Shown: piece after piece, positions 5,657 through 12,732 of the stretch
Layout: the number at the start of each line of letters is the position of its first letter
Numbering within the stretch: position 1 is the first letter of the stretch
Assembly (NCBI GenBank): GCA_017528675.1
Contig: JAFXOO010000325.1
Location: 1 to 18,580 of the forward strand
DNA length: 18,580 nt
Direction: 5' to 3'
Source of the DNA: Oscillospiraceae bacterium
Lineage (GTDB): Bacteria > Bacillota > Clostridia > Oscillospirales > Ruminococcaceae
The notes under the pieces: generated by a model
Seen by the model: the letters and a program-made list of their open reading frames with translations, nothing else
Told to the model about the DNA's origin: nothing
The model's database searches: none
Position numbers and translations under genes: made by a program

Positions 5657-8600
5657 GACCGCTGAAACTGGAAATGTCCGCCTTCGGGCCGTATGCGCAG
5701 AAAACGGTTCTCGATCTGGAGCAGCTTGGCAGCCGGGGGCTTTACCTCATCACCGGCGATACCGGTGCCGGGAAAACCACGATCTTTGACGCCATTACCT
5801 TTGCGCTCTACGGCAAGCCGAGCGGGAAGCTGCGTTCGGCAAAAATGCTGCGCTCGCAGTTTGCTGACCCCGGAACCGATACCTATGTGGAGCTGACCTT
5901 CGCCTATCACGGAACGGTCTATACCGTGAAGCGCTGGCCGTCCTACGAACGGCCGAAACGCCGGGGCGAGGGCATGACGGAAGCACCGGACAGGGCGGAG
6001 CTGCACTGCGGCAGCAGATGTGTTTCGGGCGTTGACCGGGTCAATGAGGAGCTCCTGCGCATCATCGGGCTTGACCGGGAGCAGTTCACCCAGATTGCCA
6101 TGATCGCACAGGGGGACTTTCTCAGGCTCCTGATGGCCAATACAAAGGAGCGCACCCCCATTCTGCGTAAAATCTTCAAGACCGAAAAGTTTGAGATGCT
6201 CAAGCAGCGGCTGCGGGAGGAGAACCGGAAGCTGAAATTGCAGAACGATGCCGACGAGAAGCATCTCCGGCAGTTTGTCCAGGATATCCGGATTCCGGAG
6301 GACGATGCCTTCCGGGAGGATGCCACACAGCGTGACACGCTCGGCATGACCGCAGAGGATGCGCTGGCACTGCTCGAACGCATCCGGAAGCTCGATGAGA
6401 CACAGTACACCCTCTCGGAACGGGAGCTGGAGCAGGCAGAGGCGGCACTGTCCCACGCTGCCGAACAGCTCCGGATTGCCGAACAGACGGACAGCTATCG
6501 CTCGGCATTGCAGAAAACACAGACTGAAATTGCCGGTATCCGGGATACCCTGCAACACACCGCTGAGGCATTGCAGGCGGCAAAGGCACAGGAGCCGGCT
6601 GCAAAAGAGCAGCAGGATGCAGCGGCAGTCATCCGCCAGCTTTTACCGAAATATGCCGCATTGCAGCAGGCAGAAGCGGCGCTCGCTTCGGGGCGGCAGC
6701 AGCTTGCGGCACAGGATGCGGCTGTCCGTGCGGCACAGGCAGAGCAGGAAAAGCGCCGGCAGCAGCTTGCTTCCGCACAGGCAGAGCTTGCCTCCCTGGA
6801 GGATGCAGGACAGGCATTTGAAGCTGCGAAAAGCCGTCTCGAACAGCTTGCTGTACAGGAAAAATCGCTCGATGCCTTGCAGCAGGAGGCGGAGAGCTGC
6901 CGGAAGGCAGCCGGAACCTTGCAGCAGGCGGAGCATGCCTTGCAGGCGGCGCAGCAAGCCTATGACGGCAGCACGGCGCAGAGTGTGGCTGCGGAGGCGG
7001 AGGTGAAACGCCTGCGTACATTGCAGGAGGAGCTCGCCGGCAGTCCTGAAACGGCTGCACAGCTTGAGGCAGAGCGCCGTGAAAAGCTTCAGAAGCAGGA
7101 GGGGCTGGAGGCATTTCACAAGGAATACCAGAAACTCCCGGCACTGGAGGCTGCCAGCAGGAAGGCGGAGATGGATTACCGGGCAGCGGACGGGCTTTAC
7201 CAGACTGCCAATGCTGCCTTTGCCGCCAATGAACAGCGGTTTTATGACGACCAGGCCGGTATTCTTGCGGAGCGTCTGGTAGAGGGACAGCCCTGCCCTG
7301 TCTGCGGTGCGCAGGTGCATCCGCATCCGGCAGTATGCAGCAGTAAACGCCTGACCAAAGACGATCTGGACAGGGAAAAGGCGCTGCTCGAAGAAGCCCG
7401 CAGGAAGCGGGAGACCAGGAGCAGCGAAGCTGGCATTGCAAAGGAGCGGCTCGCCAGCCTGAAGGAGCGCCTTGGCGCTGAGGCGGAAAAGCTGCTCGGC
7501 TGCGGCATGGATCAGCTTCCGGAAGCGCTGTATCAGGCCGCAGAGGTTCTCTCACGCTCGCTTGCTTCTCTGGACAAGCGGCTTGCCGGGGCAAAGGAAC
7601 AGGTCCGGAAGCTTGCCGAAACCCAGGATGCACTTGCACAGCAGGAGACTCTGCACCGGCAGCTACAGGAGACACTCCGGCAGCAGGATGCGGCACTGCG
7701 GGAGCAACAGACACAGTGCAGCAGTCTGAGGGGCAGCACACAGCAGCAGCAGGAGGCGTTTGCCAGAAGCCTGCACGAGCAGCTCGGCATGTCCGCCGAG
7801 GCGCCGGAGGAAGCGCTGGAAGCGGCTGTTGCTGCGCTGAAAAGCGAGCTGCACAAGGCAGATACTGCGCTTGCCGGGGCGAAGGAACGGCTCAGCCGCC
7901 GGGAGCTGCTCACGCAGCTTCTGCCCGAAACCAGACGCATGGCGGAGGAAGCAGTGCAGCAGTCCCATGCGGCGGCTCAGGCGCTGACGGCATTGCAGGC
8001 TTCGATCACCGAAAAACAGGCGCAGCATGAAGCGGCTGCCAGAGAGCTGCCCTATCCGGACAGGGAGTCGGCTGAGCAGGAAATCAGCCGGCTGGAGCTT
8101 GCCTGCAAGCAGATTCATGACACGATCACTGCCAAAGAGGCGGCGCATTCGGATACGGAAAAGCTGCTCTCCCGGAAGCTGGGCGAGGCAAGGCAGCTTG
8201 AGGAACAGATTGCCGGATGCCCTGCCGTGGACACCGCACAGGAGCAGCTTGCCAGAGACCGTGCCGCAGCAGCGAAGGATGCCCTGTCACAGAAGCTCAA
8301 GACACTGTACGCCCGCAGGGATCACAACCGCCTGCTGACCGAAAAAATCCGGAGCTATGCCGGGCATCATGCCGAACAGCTCCGGCGTTATCAGCTTGTG
8401 ACGGCGATGACTGACACGGTTTCCGGAGCTGTCAACGGCAAGGAAAAGGTCGAGCTGGAGGTCTTTGTCCAGCAGATCTATTTTGACCGGATCATCATCC
8501 GTGCCAACCGGCGGCTGCGCATCATGACCGACGGGCAGTATACCCTGCTGCGGCGGGAGGACAAAAAGTACGGCGGCGGCAAGGACGGTCTGGAGCTGGA

Positions 8601-8937
8601 TGCCATCGACCACTGGAACGGCACCCGGAGAAGTGTGCGGACGCTCTCCGGCGGCGAATCCTTCATGGCATCGCTGGCGCTGGCACTGGCTCTCTCGGAG
8701 GAGATTCAGTCCGATGCCGGCGGCATCCAGCTTGACAGCATCTTCATTGATGAGGGATTCGGGACGCTGAGCGACCGTGCGTTGCAGCAGGCAATGCGGG
8801 CACTGGGTGATCTGTCTGCCGGCGACCGGCTCGTTGGCATCATCTCGCATGTGACGGAGCTGAAAAACCGGATTGAAAAGCAGGTTGTCGTGACGAAAGA
8901 CCGCAGCGGCAGCAGCACTGTGGAGATCAGGATATGA
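5653..8937 (+). CDS. sbcC: Exonuclease subunit SbcC (Rad50-type SMC ATPase)
   Basis: A 1094-residue SMC-like ATPase, partner of SbcD. The N-terminal head has Walker A GDTGAGKTT at 35-43 and a Q-loop segment AQGDFLRLL near 150-160. Two long Ala/Gln/Glu-rich coiled-coil arms follow, and the zinc hook CPVC sits at residues 548-551, almost exactly mid-protein. The C-terminal head carries the ABC signature LSGGES (998-1003), Walker B SIFIDEGFG with Asp1033 and Glu1034, and the D-loop TLSD. All catalytic and dimerisation features are intact. Heads bind DNA and ATP next to the SbcD nuclease, while two hooks join through zinc to tether ends. The coding sequence is very rich in CAG/GCA codons in the coils, which produces many spurious overlapping frames. 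A palindromic repeat follows ten bases after the stop. Confidence 0.96.
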   Translation: MRPLKLEMSAFGPYAQKTVLDLEQLGSRGLYLITGDTGAGKTTIFDAITFALYGKPSGKLRSAKMLRSQFADPGTDTYVELTFAYHGTVYTVKRWPSYERPKRRGEGMTEAPDRAELHCGSRCVSGVDRVNEELLRIIGLDREQFTQIAMIAQGDFLRLLMANTKERTPILRKIFKTEKFEMLKQRLREENRKLKLQNDADEKHLRQFVQDIRIPEDDAFREDATQRDTLGMTAEDALALLERIRKLDETQYTLSERELEQAEAALSHAAEQLRIAEQTDSYRSALQKTQTEIAGIRDTLQHTAEALQAAKAQEPAAKEQQDAAAVIRQLLPKYAALQQAEAALASGRQQLAAQDAAVRAAQAEQEKRRQQLASAQAELASLEDAGQAFEAAKSRLEQLAVQEKSLDALQQEAESCRKAAGTLQQAEHALQAAQQAYDGSTAQSVAAEAEVKRLRTLQEELAGSPETAAQLEAERREKLQKQEGLEAFHKEYQKLPALEAASRKAEMDYRAADGLYQTANAAFAANEQRFYDDQAGILAERLVEGQPCPVCGAQVHPHPAVCSSKRLTKDDLDREKALLEEARRKRETRSSEAGIAKERLASLKERLGAEAEKLLGCGMDQLPEALYQAAEVLSRSLASLDKRLAGAKEQVRKLAETQDALAQQETLHRQLQETLRQQDAALREQQTQCSSLRGSTQQQQEAFARSLHEQLGMSAEAPEEALEAAVAALKSELHKADTALAGAKERLSRRELLTQLLPETRRMAEEAVQQSHAAAQALTALQASITEKQAQHEAAARELPYPDRESAEQEISRLELACKQIHDTITAKEAAHSDTEKLLSRKLGEARQLEEQIAGCPAVDTAQEQLARDRAAAAKDALSQKLKTLYARRDHNRLLTEKIRSYAGHHAEQLRRYQLVTAMTDTVSGAVNGKEKVELEVFVQQIYFDRIIIRANRRLRIMTDGQYTLLRREDKKYGGGKDGLELDAIDHWNGTRRSVRTLSGGESFMASLALALALSEEIQSDAGGIQLDSIFIDEGFGTLSDRALQQAMRALGDLSAGDRLVGIISHVTELKNRIEKQVVVTKDRSGSSTVEIRI

Positions 8938-8946
8938 GAAGCGCCC

Positions 8947-8973
8947 AACCCCCTCCCCGATGGGGAGGGGGTT
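8947..8973. repeat. Palindromic repeat after sbcC
   Basis: AACCCCCTCCCC (8947-8958), loop GAT, GGGGAGGGGGTT (8962-8973): a perfect 12-bp stem. It is the same type as the repeat at 896-922. No U-run follows (TATACGG), so it is not a canonical terminator. It could still hinder transcription or protect the 3' end of the sbcDC message. Confidence 0.65.
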
Positions 8974-9072
8974 ATACGGTGCAGAACGTACTTTCTGGGT
9001 TTTTGGGCAGACTTATCCTCTTTCCGGCGCAGGCAGGGCGGCGGCAGCTTTATGGAAATTGCTCTGAAACTA

Positions 9073-9101
9073 TTGCATTTTGTCGAAAAATATGCTATAA
9101 T
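9073..9101 (+). promoter_or_regulatory. Sigma-A promoter of the diguanylate cyclase gene
   Basis: TTGCAT (9073-9078) and TATAAT (9096-9101) with a 17-base spacer, followed after 38 bases by the GTG start at 9140. The upstream sequence is AT-rich compared with the surrounding coding DNA. Confidence 0.85.
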
Positions 9102-9139
9102 AGATTAGATATGTAGGCTGAAGGAAGGGAGGGCATTTC

Positions 9140-10996
9140 GTGCTCAAAGGCTATAAAATTGCTGCCGTCTGTGCGTCACGCATCTATGAGGATGTCATCA
9201 ACGAGTTCATTGCGTCACTCTGTGAGACGCTTGCGCCGCAGGGATGGCGGGTTCTGATCTTTCAGACCGGCTCGGATCTGTACCAGAAAACCAAGTCCAG
9301 CATCGGGGATGCAAGCATCTTTGAACTGATGGATCCCGCTGTTGTGGATGCGGTGATTCTGTTCGGAGATAAGCTGCTCGATGAGCGTGTGATTGACCGG
9401 ATTTGCAGCAGAGTCCAGCCGCACGGTATTCCCGTGGTGATGCTCAACATCGTCAGAAAGGGATGCAGCAACATCACGTTTGATTTTGAAAAGGGATTCG
9501 CTGAGGTGGTGCGGCATCTGGCGGCGGTGCACGGGATTACGGATTATCATATGATTGCCGGACTCCGTGGAAATTCCTTCTCGGACAACCGCATTGACGT
9601 TATGCGCCGGGTTCTCGGAGAATACGGCATCCCGTTCGGGCCGGAGCAGGTCAGCTACGGAGATTTCTGGTCGGCACCTGCCCGTGAGGCTGTCCGGAAG
9701 CTCATTGAGGAGAACCGCCTCCCGCAGGCGATTGTCTGCGCCAATGACAATATGGCGATTGCCTGCTGTGCGGAGCTTGCCGTACATGGCTACAAGGTGC
9801 CGCAGGACGTCATCGTCACCGGATTCGACGGAATTGAAGCCATCAACTATTCCTTCCCGAAAATCACCTCGGCAAAATGCGACTATGCAGAGCTTGGACG
9901 CACGGCGGCTGACCTGGTTGTCCGTGCCGATGCAGGCGAGACAATTCCGGAGGAAACAAAGCTTGTCCCGCAGCTTATCCTACAGGAATCCTGCGGCTGT
10001 GCGCCGAGGCAGTCGCTCGATGTGACCGATTATATCAACAATGCCAGTGATAGCTTTACCCGGTTCCGCAATGAAGATGAAAAGCTCACGGAGATTTCTG
10101 CCGCCATTCTGACAGCACCCGACCTGGAAACGCTGTCGCAGCAGATGCAGCAGAAAATCTTTTACTGCATGATTGTCATGCTCAAGCGGGAATGCATTGA
10201 CCCGGTGCTCGACCCGCTGCAGATGCATTCCGCAACAACCTTCGGAGAGGAACTCTATGTGGCGTTTGATTCCGATTGCCCTGAGGAGGGGAACCGCTTC
10301 CTGCCACGCACAGAGCTTGTTCCCCGTCTGGAATATCTGCTGGCACCGGGAAAGCCGCTGATCTTTTCGGCGCTGCACCAGGTGGATATTCCGCTGGGGT
10401 ATATCTGCTTTCATTACCAGAGCTATGACCATTCCAACTTCCTGAAGATCAACCAGATCACCATGTCACTGAGTGCGGCATTTGCGGGACTGCGCAACCT
10501 GCGCTACCAGGAGCATCTCCATCTGGTCATGGAGGAGATGTACCAGTACGACTCCCTGACCGGGATGTTCAACCGGAACGCCTTTCTCAGGCACACCCAA
10601 GCACTGACAGAGCTGCCGCATGACCCGGTGACGCTCGTGCTCTGTGACCTCGACGGGCTCAAATACATCAATGACCATTTCAGCCACCAGGAGGGGGATA
10701 ACGCTATCACCATCGCCGGGGCGGCGCTGCACGAGGCCTGTCCGCAGGGATTCTGCTGCCGCTATGGCGGGGACGAGTTCGTGGCGCTTCTTGCCGGCGA
10801 ACGTGACCACGCTGCCATCCGGGAGGCAATCACGCACTTTCTCGGACAGTATAACGAGCACTCCCGCAAGCCCTATGCGGTTTCCGTCAGCATTGGGATT
10901 GTCACCTCTGCGGACGAAACATTCGATGGGATGTTTGAGCGGGCAGATTTGCTGATGTATCAGGATAAGCTCACTAAACCGCACAGACGGCACTGA
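9140..10996 (+). CDS. Cytosolic LacI-type sensor fused to a GGDEF diguanylate cyclase
   Basis: A 618-residue protein. Residues 5-280 form a periplasmic-binding-protein-like (LacI/GalR effector) domain: KIAAVCASRIYEDVINEF at the start, then a segment with ANDNMAIACCAELAVHGYKVP and VTGFDGIEAINYSFP. No helix-turn-helix precedes it, and no signal peptide or membrane segment is visible, so it should sense a ligand in the cytosol. The Cys pair SCGC follows it, as in many such fusions. A linker region (~300-465) of unclear fold comes next, then a GGDEF domain (~470-618) with YDSLTGMFNRNAF, DLDGLKYINDHF and an intact RYGGDEF (541-547). It should make cyclic-di-GMP from two GTP. The inhibitory RxxD site expected just before the active-site loop is absent. 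The GTG at 9140 has GGGAGGG upstream. Its own promoter and terminator indicate a single-gene unit. Confidence 0.9.
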   Translation: MLKGYKIAAVCASRIYEDVINEFIASLCETLAPQGWRVLIFQTGSDLYQKTKSSIGDASIFELMDPAVVDAVILFGDKLLDERVIDRICSRVQPHGIPVVMLNIVRKGCSNITFDFEKGFAEVVRHLAAVHGITDYHMIAGLRGNSFSDNRIDVMRRVLGEYGIPFGPEQVSYGDFWSAPAREAVRKLIEENRLPQAIVCANDNMAIACCAELAVHGYKVPQDVIVTGFDGIEAINYSFPKITSAKCDYAELGRTAADLVVRADAGETIPEETKLVPQLILQESCGCAPRQSLDVTDYINNASDSFTRFRNEDEKLTEISAAILTAPDLETLSQQMQQKIFYCMIVMLKRECIDPVLDPLQMHSATTFGEELYVAFDSDCPEEGNRFLPRTELVPRLEYLLAPGKPLIFSALHQVDIPLGYICFHYQSYDHSNFLKINQITMSLSAAFAGLRNLRYQEHLHLVMEEMYQYDSLTGMFNRNAFLRHTQALTELPHDPVTLVLCDLDGLKYINDHFSHQEGDNAITIAGAALHEACPQGFCCRYGGDEFVALLAGERDHAAIREAITHFLGQYNEHSRKPYAVSVSIGIVTSADETFDGMFERADLLMYQDKLTKPHRRH

Positions 10997-11052
10997 AACT
11001 CATTTCTCATCATGCGAGTGAAACAGACTGAACGAAAACTGGTATGAGCAGC

Positions 11053-11085
11053 AAAACAGCCCCTCCTGCCGGGGGGGCTGTTTTT
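11053..11085. terminator. Bidirectional terminator between the cyclase gene and spoVM
   Basis: The stem AAAACAGCCCC (11053-11063) pairs with GGGGCTGTTTT (11074-11084), followed on the plus strand by T. The A/T-rich base of the stem supplies a U-run on both strands, so it can end the plus-strand cyclase transcript and the minus-strand fmt-to-spoVM transcript. It lies 57 bases after the cyclase stop and 11 bases beyond the spoVM stop. Confidence 0.88.
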
Positions 11086-11095
11086 GCGGGCGGTG

Positions 11096-11179
11096 TCACT
11101 CCTCGGCTTTCCGGATGCCGAAAATCAGGCGGAACACGCCGGAGAGAAGCTTCGGGCGCTTGATGACTACACTTTTCAT
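11096..11179 (-). CDS. spoVM: Stage V sporulation protein M (SpoVM)
   Basis: A 27-residue peptide, below the usual gene-calling cut-off. It starts ATG at 11177-11179 with AGGAGG (11188-11193 on the complement) eight bases upstream and ends TGA at 11096-11098. Aligned without gaps to Bacillus subtilis SpoVM (26 residues, from memory), it shares Met1, Lys2, Ile6, Lys7, Pro9, Lys10, Leu12, Gly14, Arg17 and Gly21. It has the same amphipathic helix and a basic stretch near the end. Pro9 is the residue known in Bacillus to be needed for sensing positive membrane curvature. In Bacillus, SpoVM marks the forespore surface and anchors SpoIVA for coat assembly. The position directly after thiN is the same as in B. 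subtilis. Identity therefore rests on sequence and gene order together. Confidence 0.9.
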   Translation of the reverse strand: MKSVVIKRPKLLSGVFRLIFGIRKAEE

Positions 11180-11185
11180 AAGTAT

Positions 11186-11222
11186 CGCCTCCTGCTTATA
11201 GGATATGCAGGAGGCGCTTTTT
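11186..11222. promoter_or_regulatory. Hairpin that masks the spoVM ribosome binding site
   Basis: A perfect 10-bp inverted repeat: CGCCTCCTGC (11186-11195) and GCAGGAGGCG (11207-11216) with an 11-base loop. In minus-strand RNA coming from thiN, the second arm contains the whole spoVM Shine-Dalgarno sequence (11188-11193). The fold would block translation. On the plus strand the same stem is followed by C and TTTTT (11218-11222), which makes it a second terminator for transcripts reading through from the cyclase gene. The stem is seen in the sequence; its effect is inferred. Confidence 0.75.
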
Positions 11223-11224
11223 GG

Positions 11225-11845
11225 TTACTGTCTGACCTGCACGACAAGCAGCAGGCCGCTTTGTACCGTCACTTCGGCAAAACCGGCGGTGATGGTGTTG
11301 CTTACCCCAAGGGGAAAGTTGTTGCGCAGGGTGATGTGCTCCACATCGTATTTCGTCCCCCGGATGGTCACGCCCTCACAGACTTCGGTCATGGCAAACA
11401 GGGAAAAATCCCCTGCAAACCTCGGATACCGGTGCGGACTGCCGTCGCCGTACTGCATGCTGATGAGCGTGTTCCCGTGGCAGAGGACTGCATGCTTCCC
11501 GTGCTCATACAGATAGCGCAGCATTTGCAGCGTTGCCAGAGAATGGTCAATCCGTGCGCCGCCAAGTGCACCGTAGATGTGGAATTTCCCGCAGCCGTGC
11601 TCCTCGCCGTACTGCACGGCTCGCATTGTGTCCGTCACATCCTTCTCCACCGGCAGACGCAGCACGGGAATGTCCTCCGGAACGGCATCGGTGTAGGAAT
11701 CGAAATCCCCGATGATGACATCCGGCGTGATGCCGAGCCGCTTTGCGTGATACAGCCCGCTGTCGGCGCAGATCACAAGCGACCCTTCCGGAATCTGTAC
11801 CGCTCCGGTCACGTCACCACCGGCGATGATGACACAGATGTTCAT
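11225..11845 (-). CDS. thiN: Thiamine pyrophosphokinase
   Basis: A 206-residue cytosolic enzyme that transfers pyrophosphate from ATP to thiamine, giving the cofactor thiamine diphosphate. Family motifs are present: CADSGLYHAKRLGITPDVIIGDFDS, covering residues ~27-50 (Asp28 and Asp47/Asp49 for metal and nucleotide); EKDVTDT at 67-73; and GALGGARIDH at 92-101, which lines the thiamine site. The length fits ThiN. The ATG at 11843-11845 overlaps the rsgA stop (ATGA), so translation is probably coupled. An in-frame ATG six codons upstream lies inside rsgA and is less likely. In Bacillus, rpe usually sits between rsgA and thiN; here it is absent. spoVM follows 45 bases after the stop. Confidence 0.93.
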   Translation of the reverse strand: MNICVIIAGGDVTGAVQIPEGSLVICADSGLYHAKRLGITPDVIIGDFDSYTDAVPEDIPVLRLPVEKDVTDTMRAVQYGEEHGCGKFHIYGALGGARIDHSLATLQMLRYLYEHGKHAVLCHGNTLISMQYGDGSPHRYPRFAGDFSLFAMTEVCEGVTIRGTKYDVEHITLRNNFPLGVSNTITAGFAEVTVQSGLLLVVQVRQ

Positions 11846-12732
11846 GATTTTTCCAGCTCCCATTCCTTGATCTGTTTCGCTTCCTCGTACATCTCGCAGT
11901 AGCTTTCGTGGCGGGATTTCGGGATGGCGCCGGATTGTACCGCTTCAATTACCGCACAGCCCTTTTCGCAGGTGTGCGAGCAGTCCTGGAAACGGCAATC
12001 CGATGTATACGGCGCAAATTCAATAAAGCAGTCCGCCAGCTCATGCTTGCGGATGACCGCATAACGCATCGTGTCAAATGTCGAAAAGCCCGGCGTATCG
12101 GCAATATAGCCGCCCTCTTTCAGCGGATAGAGCTGCGCATGGCGGGTGGTGTGGCGGCCTCTGCCGAGCTTCCGGCTGATTTCGCCGGTCGGAATGCAAA
12201 GGCTGTCGTCGAGGGCATTGAGCAGCGTGGACTTGCCTGCGCCGGAATTTCCGGTCAGGGCGCTCACCTTGCCGCGGAATGCCGCACGGACGGCATCAAG
12301 CGTGGCGGGGTCGCTGTAATCCACCGGCAGAATCGGAATGCCGATCTTGCTGTAGAGGCGGCAGATCTGCTCGGAGGATGCCAGATCGAGCTTGGTCAGC
12401 AGCAGCAGCGGGGTAATATCCTTGTAGGCGGACACGGCGATGAATTTGTCGAGCAGCCGCAGATTCGGCTGCGGCTCGCACATCGACACCACAAAACAAA
12501 GCTGGTCGAGATTCGCCAGCGGCGGACGGATGATCTCGTTCTTTCTCGGGAGCACTTCAGCGACTGCGCCGTCCTCAATTCGCACATGGTCACCGACATA
12601 CGGCTCCTGCCCACGCTTCCGGAGGATGCCCCTTGCAGGGAATTCCCCCGATACACCGTCAGGGGACACTACAGTGTAGAGTCCCCTGACGGATTTGATA
12701 ATCAAGCTGTGGGCGTTCTGTTCCTGTCCCAT
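11842..12732 (-). CDS. rsgA: Ribosome small-subunit assembly GTPase RsgA
   Basis: A 296-residue circularly permuted GTPase that checks late 30S ribosome maturation and is released on GTP hydrolysis. The N-terminal OB-fold (residues ~10-62) is followed by the permuted motif order typical of the family. G4 comes first as TKLD (113-116), then the P-loop GNSGAGKST (161-169), the switch region with GRGRHTTRH (190-198), and G3 DTPG (212-215). The C-terminal zinc site is Cys246, Cys251, His253 and Cys259 in CRFQDCSHTCEKGC. All key residues are intact; G4 has Thr in place of the more usual Asn. The ATG at 12730-12732 overlaps the prkC stop as TAATG, and the rsgA stop overlaps thiN. Confidence 0.96.
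   Translation of the reverse strand: MGQEQNAHSLIIKSVRGLYTVVSPDGVSGEFPARGILRKRGQEPYVGDHVRIEDGAVAEVLPRKNEIIRPPLANLDQLCFVVSMCEPQPNLRLLDKFIAVSAYKDITPLLLLTKLDLASSEQICRLYSKIGIPILPVDYSDPATLDAVRAAFRGKVSALTGNSGAGKSTLLNALDDSLCIPTGEISRKLGRGRHTTRHAQLYPLKEGGYIADTPGFSTFDTMRYAVIRKHELADCFIEFAPYTSDCRFQDCSHTCEKGCAVIEAVQSGAIPKSRHESYCEMYEEAKQIKEWELEKS

Noticed and set aside
6629..7741. Long minus-strand open frames opposite sbcC
   Set aside because: They are Pro/Ala/Ser/Arg-rich translations of the CAG/GCA-rich coiled-coil codons and show no domain or start signal.
6700..8200. Internal direct repeats in sbcC
   Set aside because: CAGCAG/GCAGAG-rich runs follow from Ala/Gln/Glu codons of the coiled coil and show no fixed period at the DNA level.
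11200..11226. A sigma-E-type promoter for spoVM
   Set aside because: CATATCCT is only a partial match to the Bacillus -10 consensus and the expected -35 position (AGTAACCA) matches poorly. It is kept as a hypothesis in the hairpin finding and not listed as a feature.
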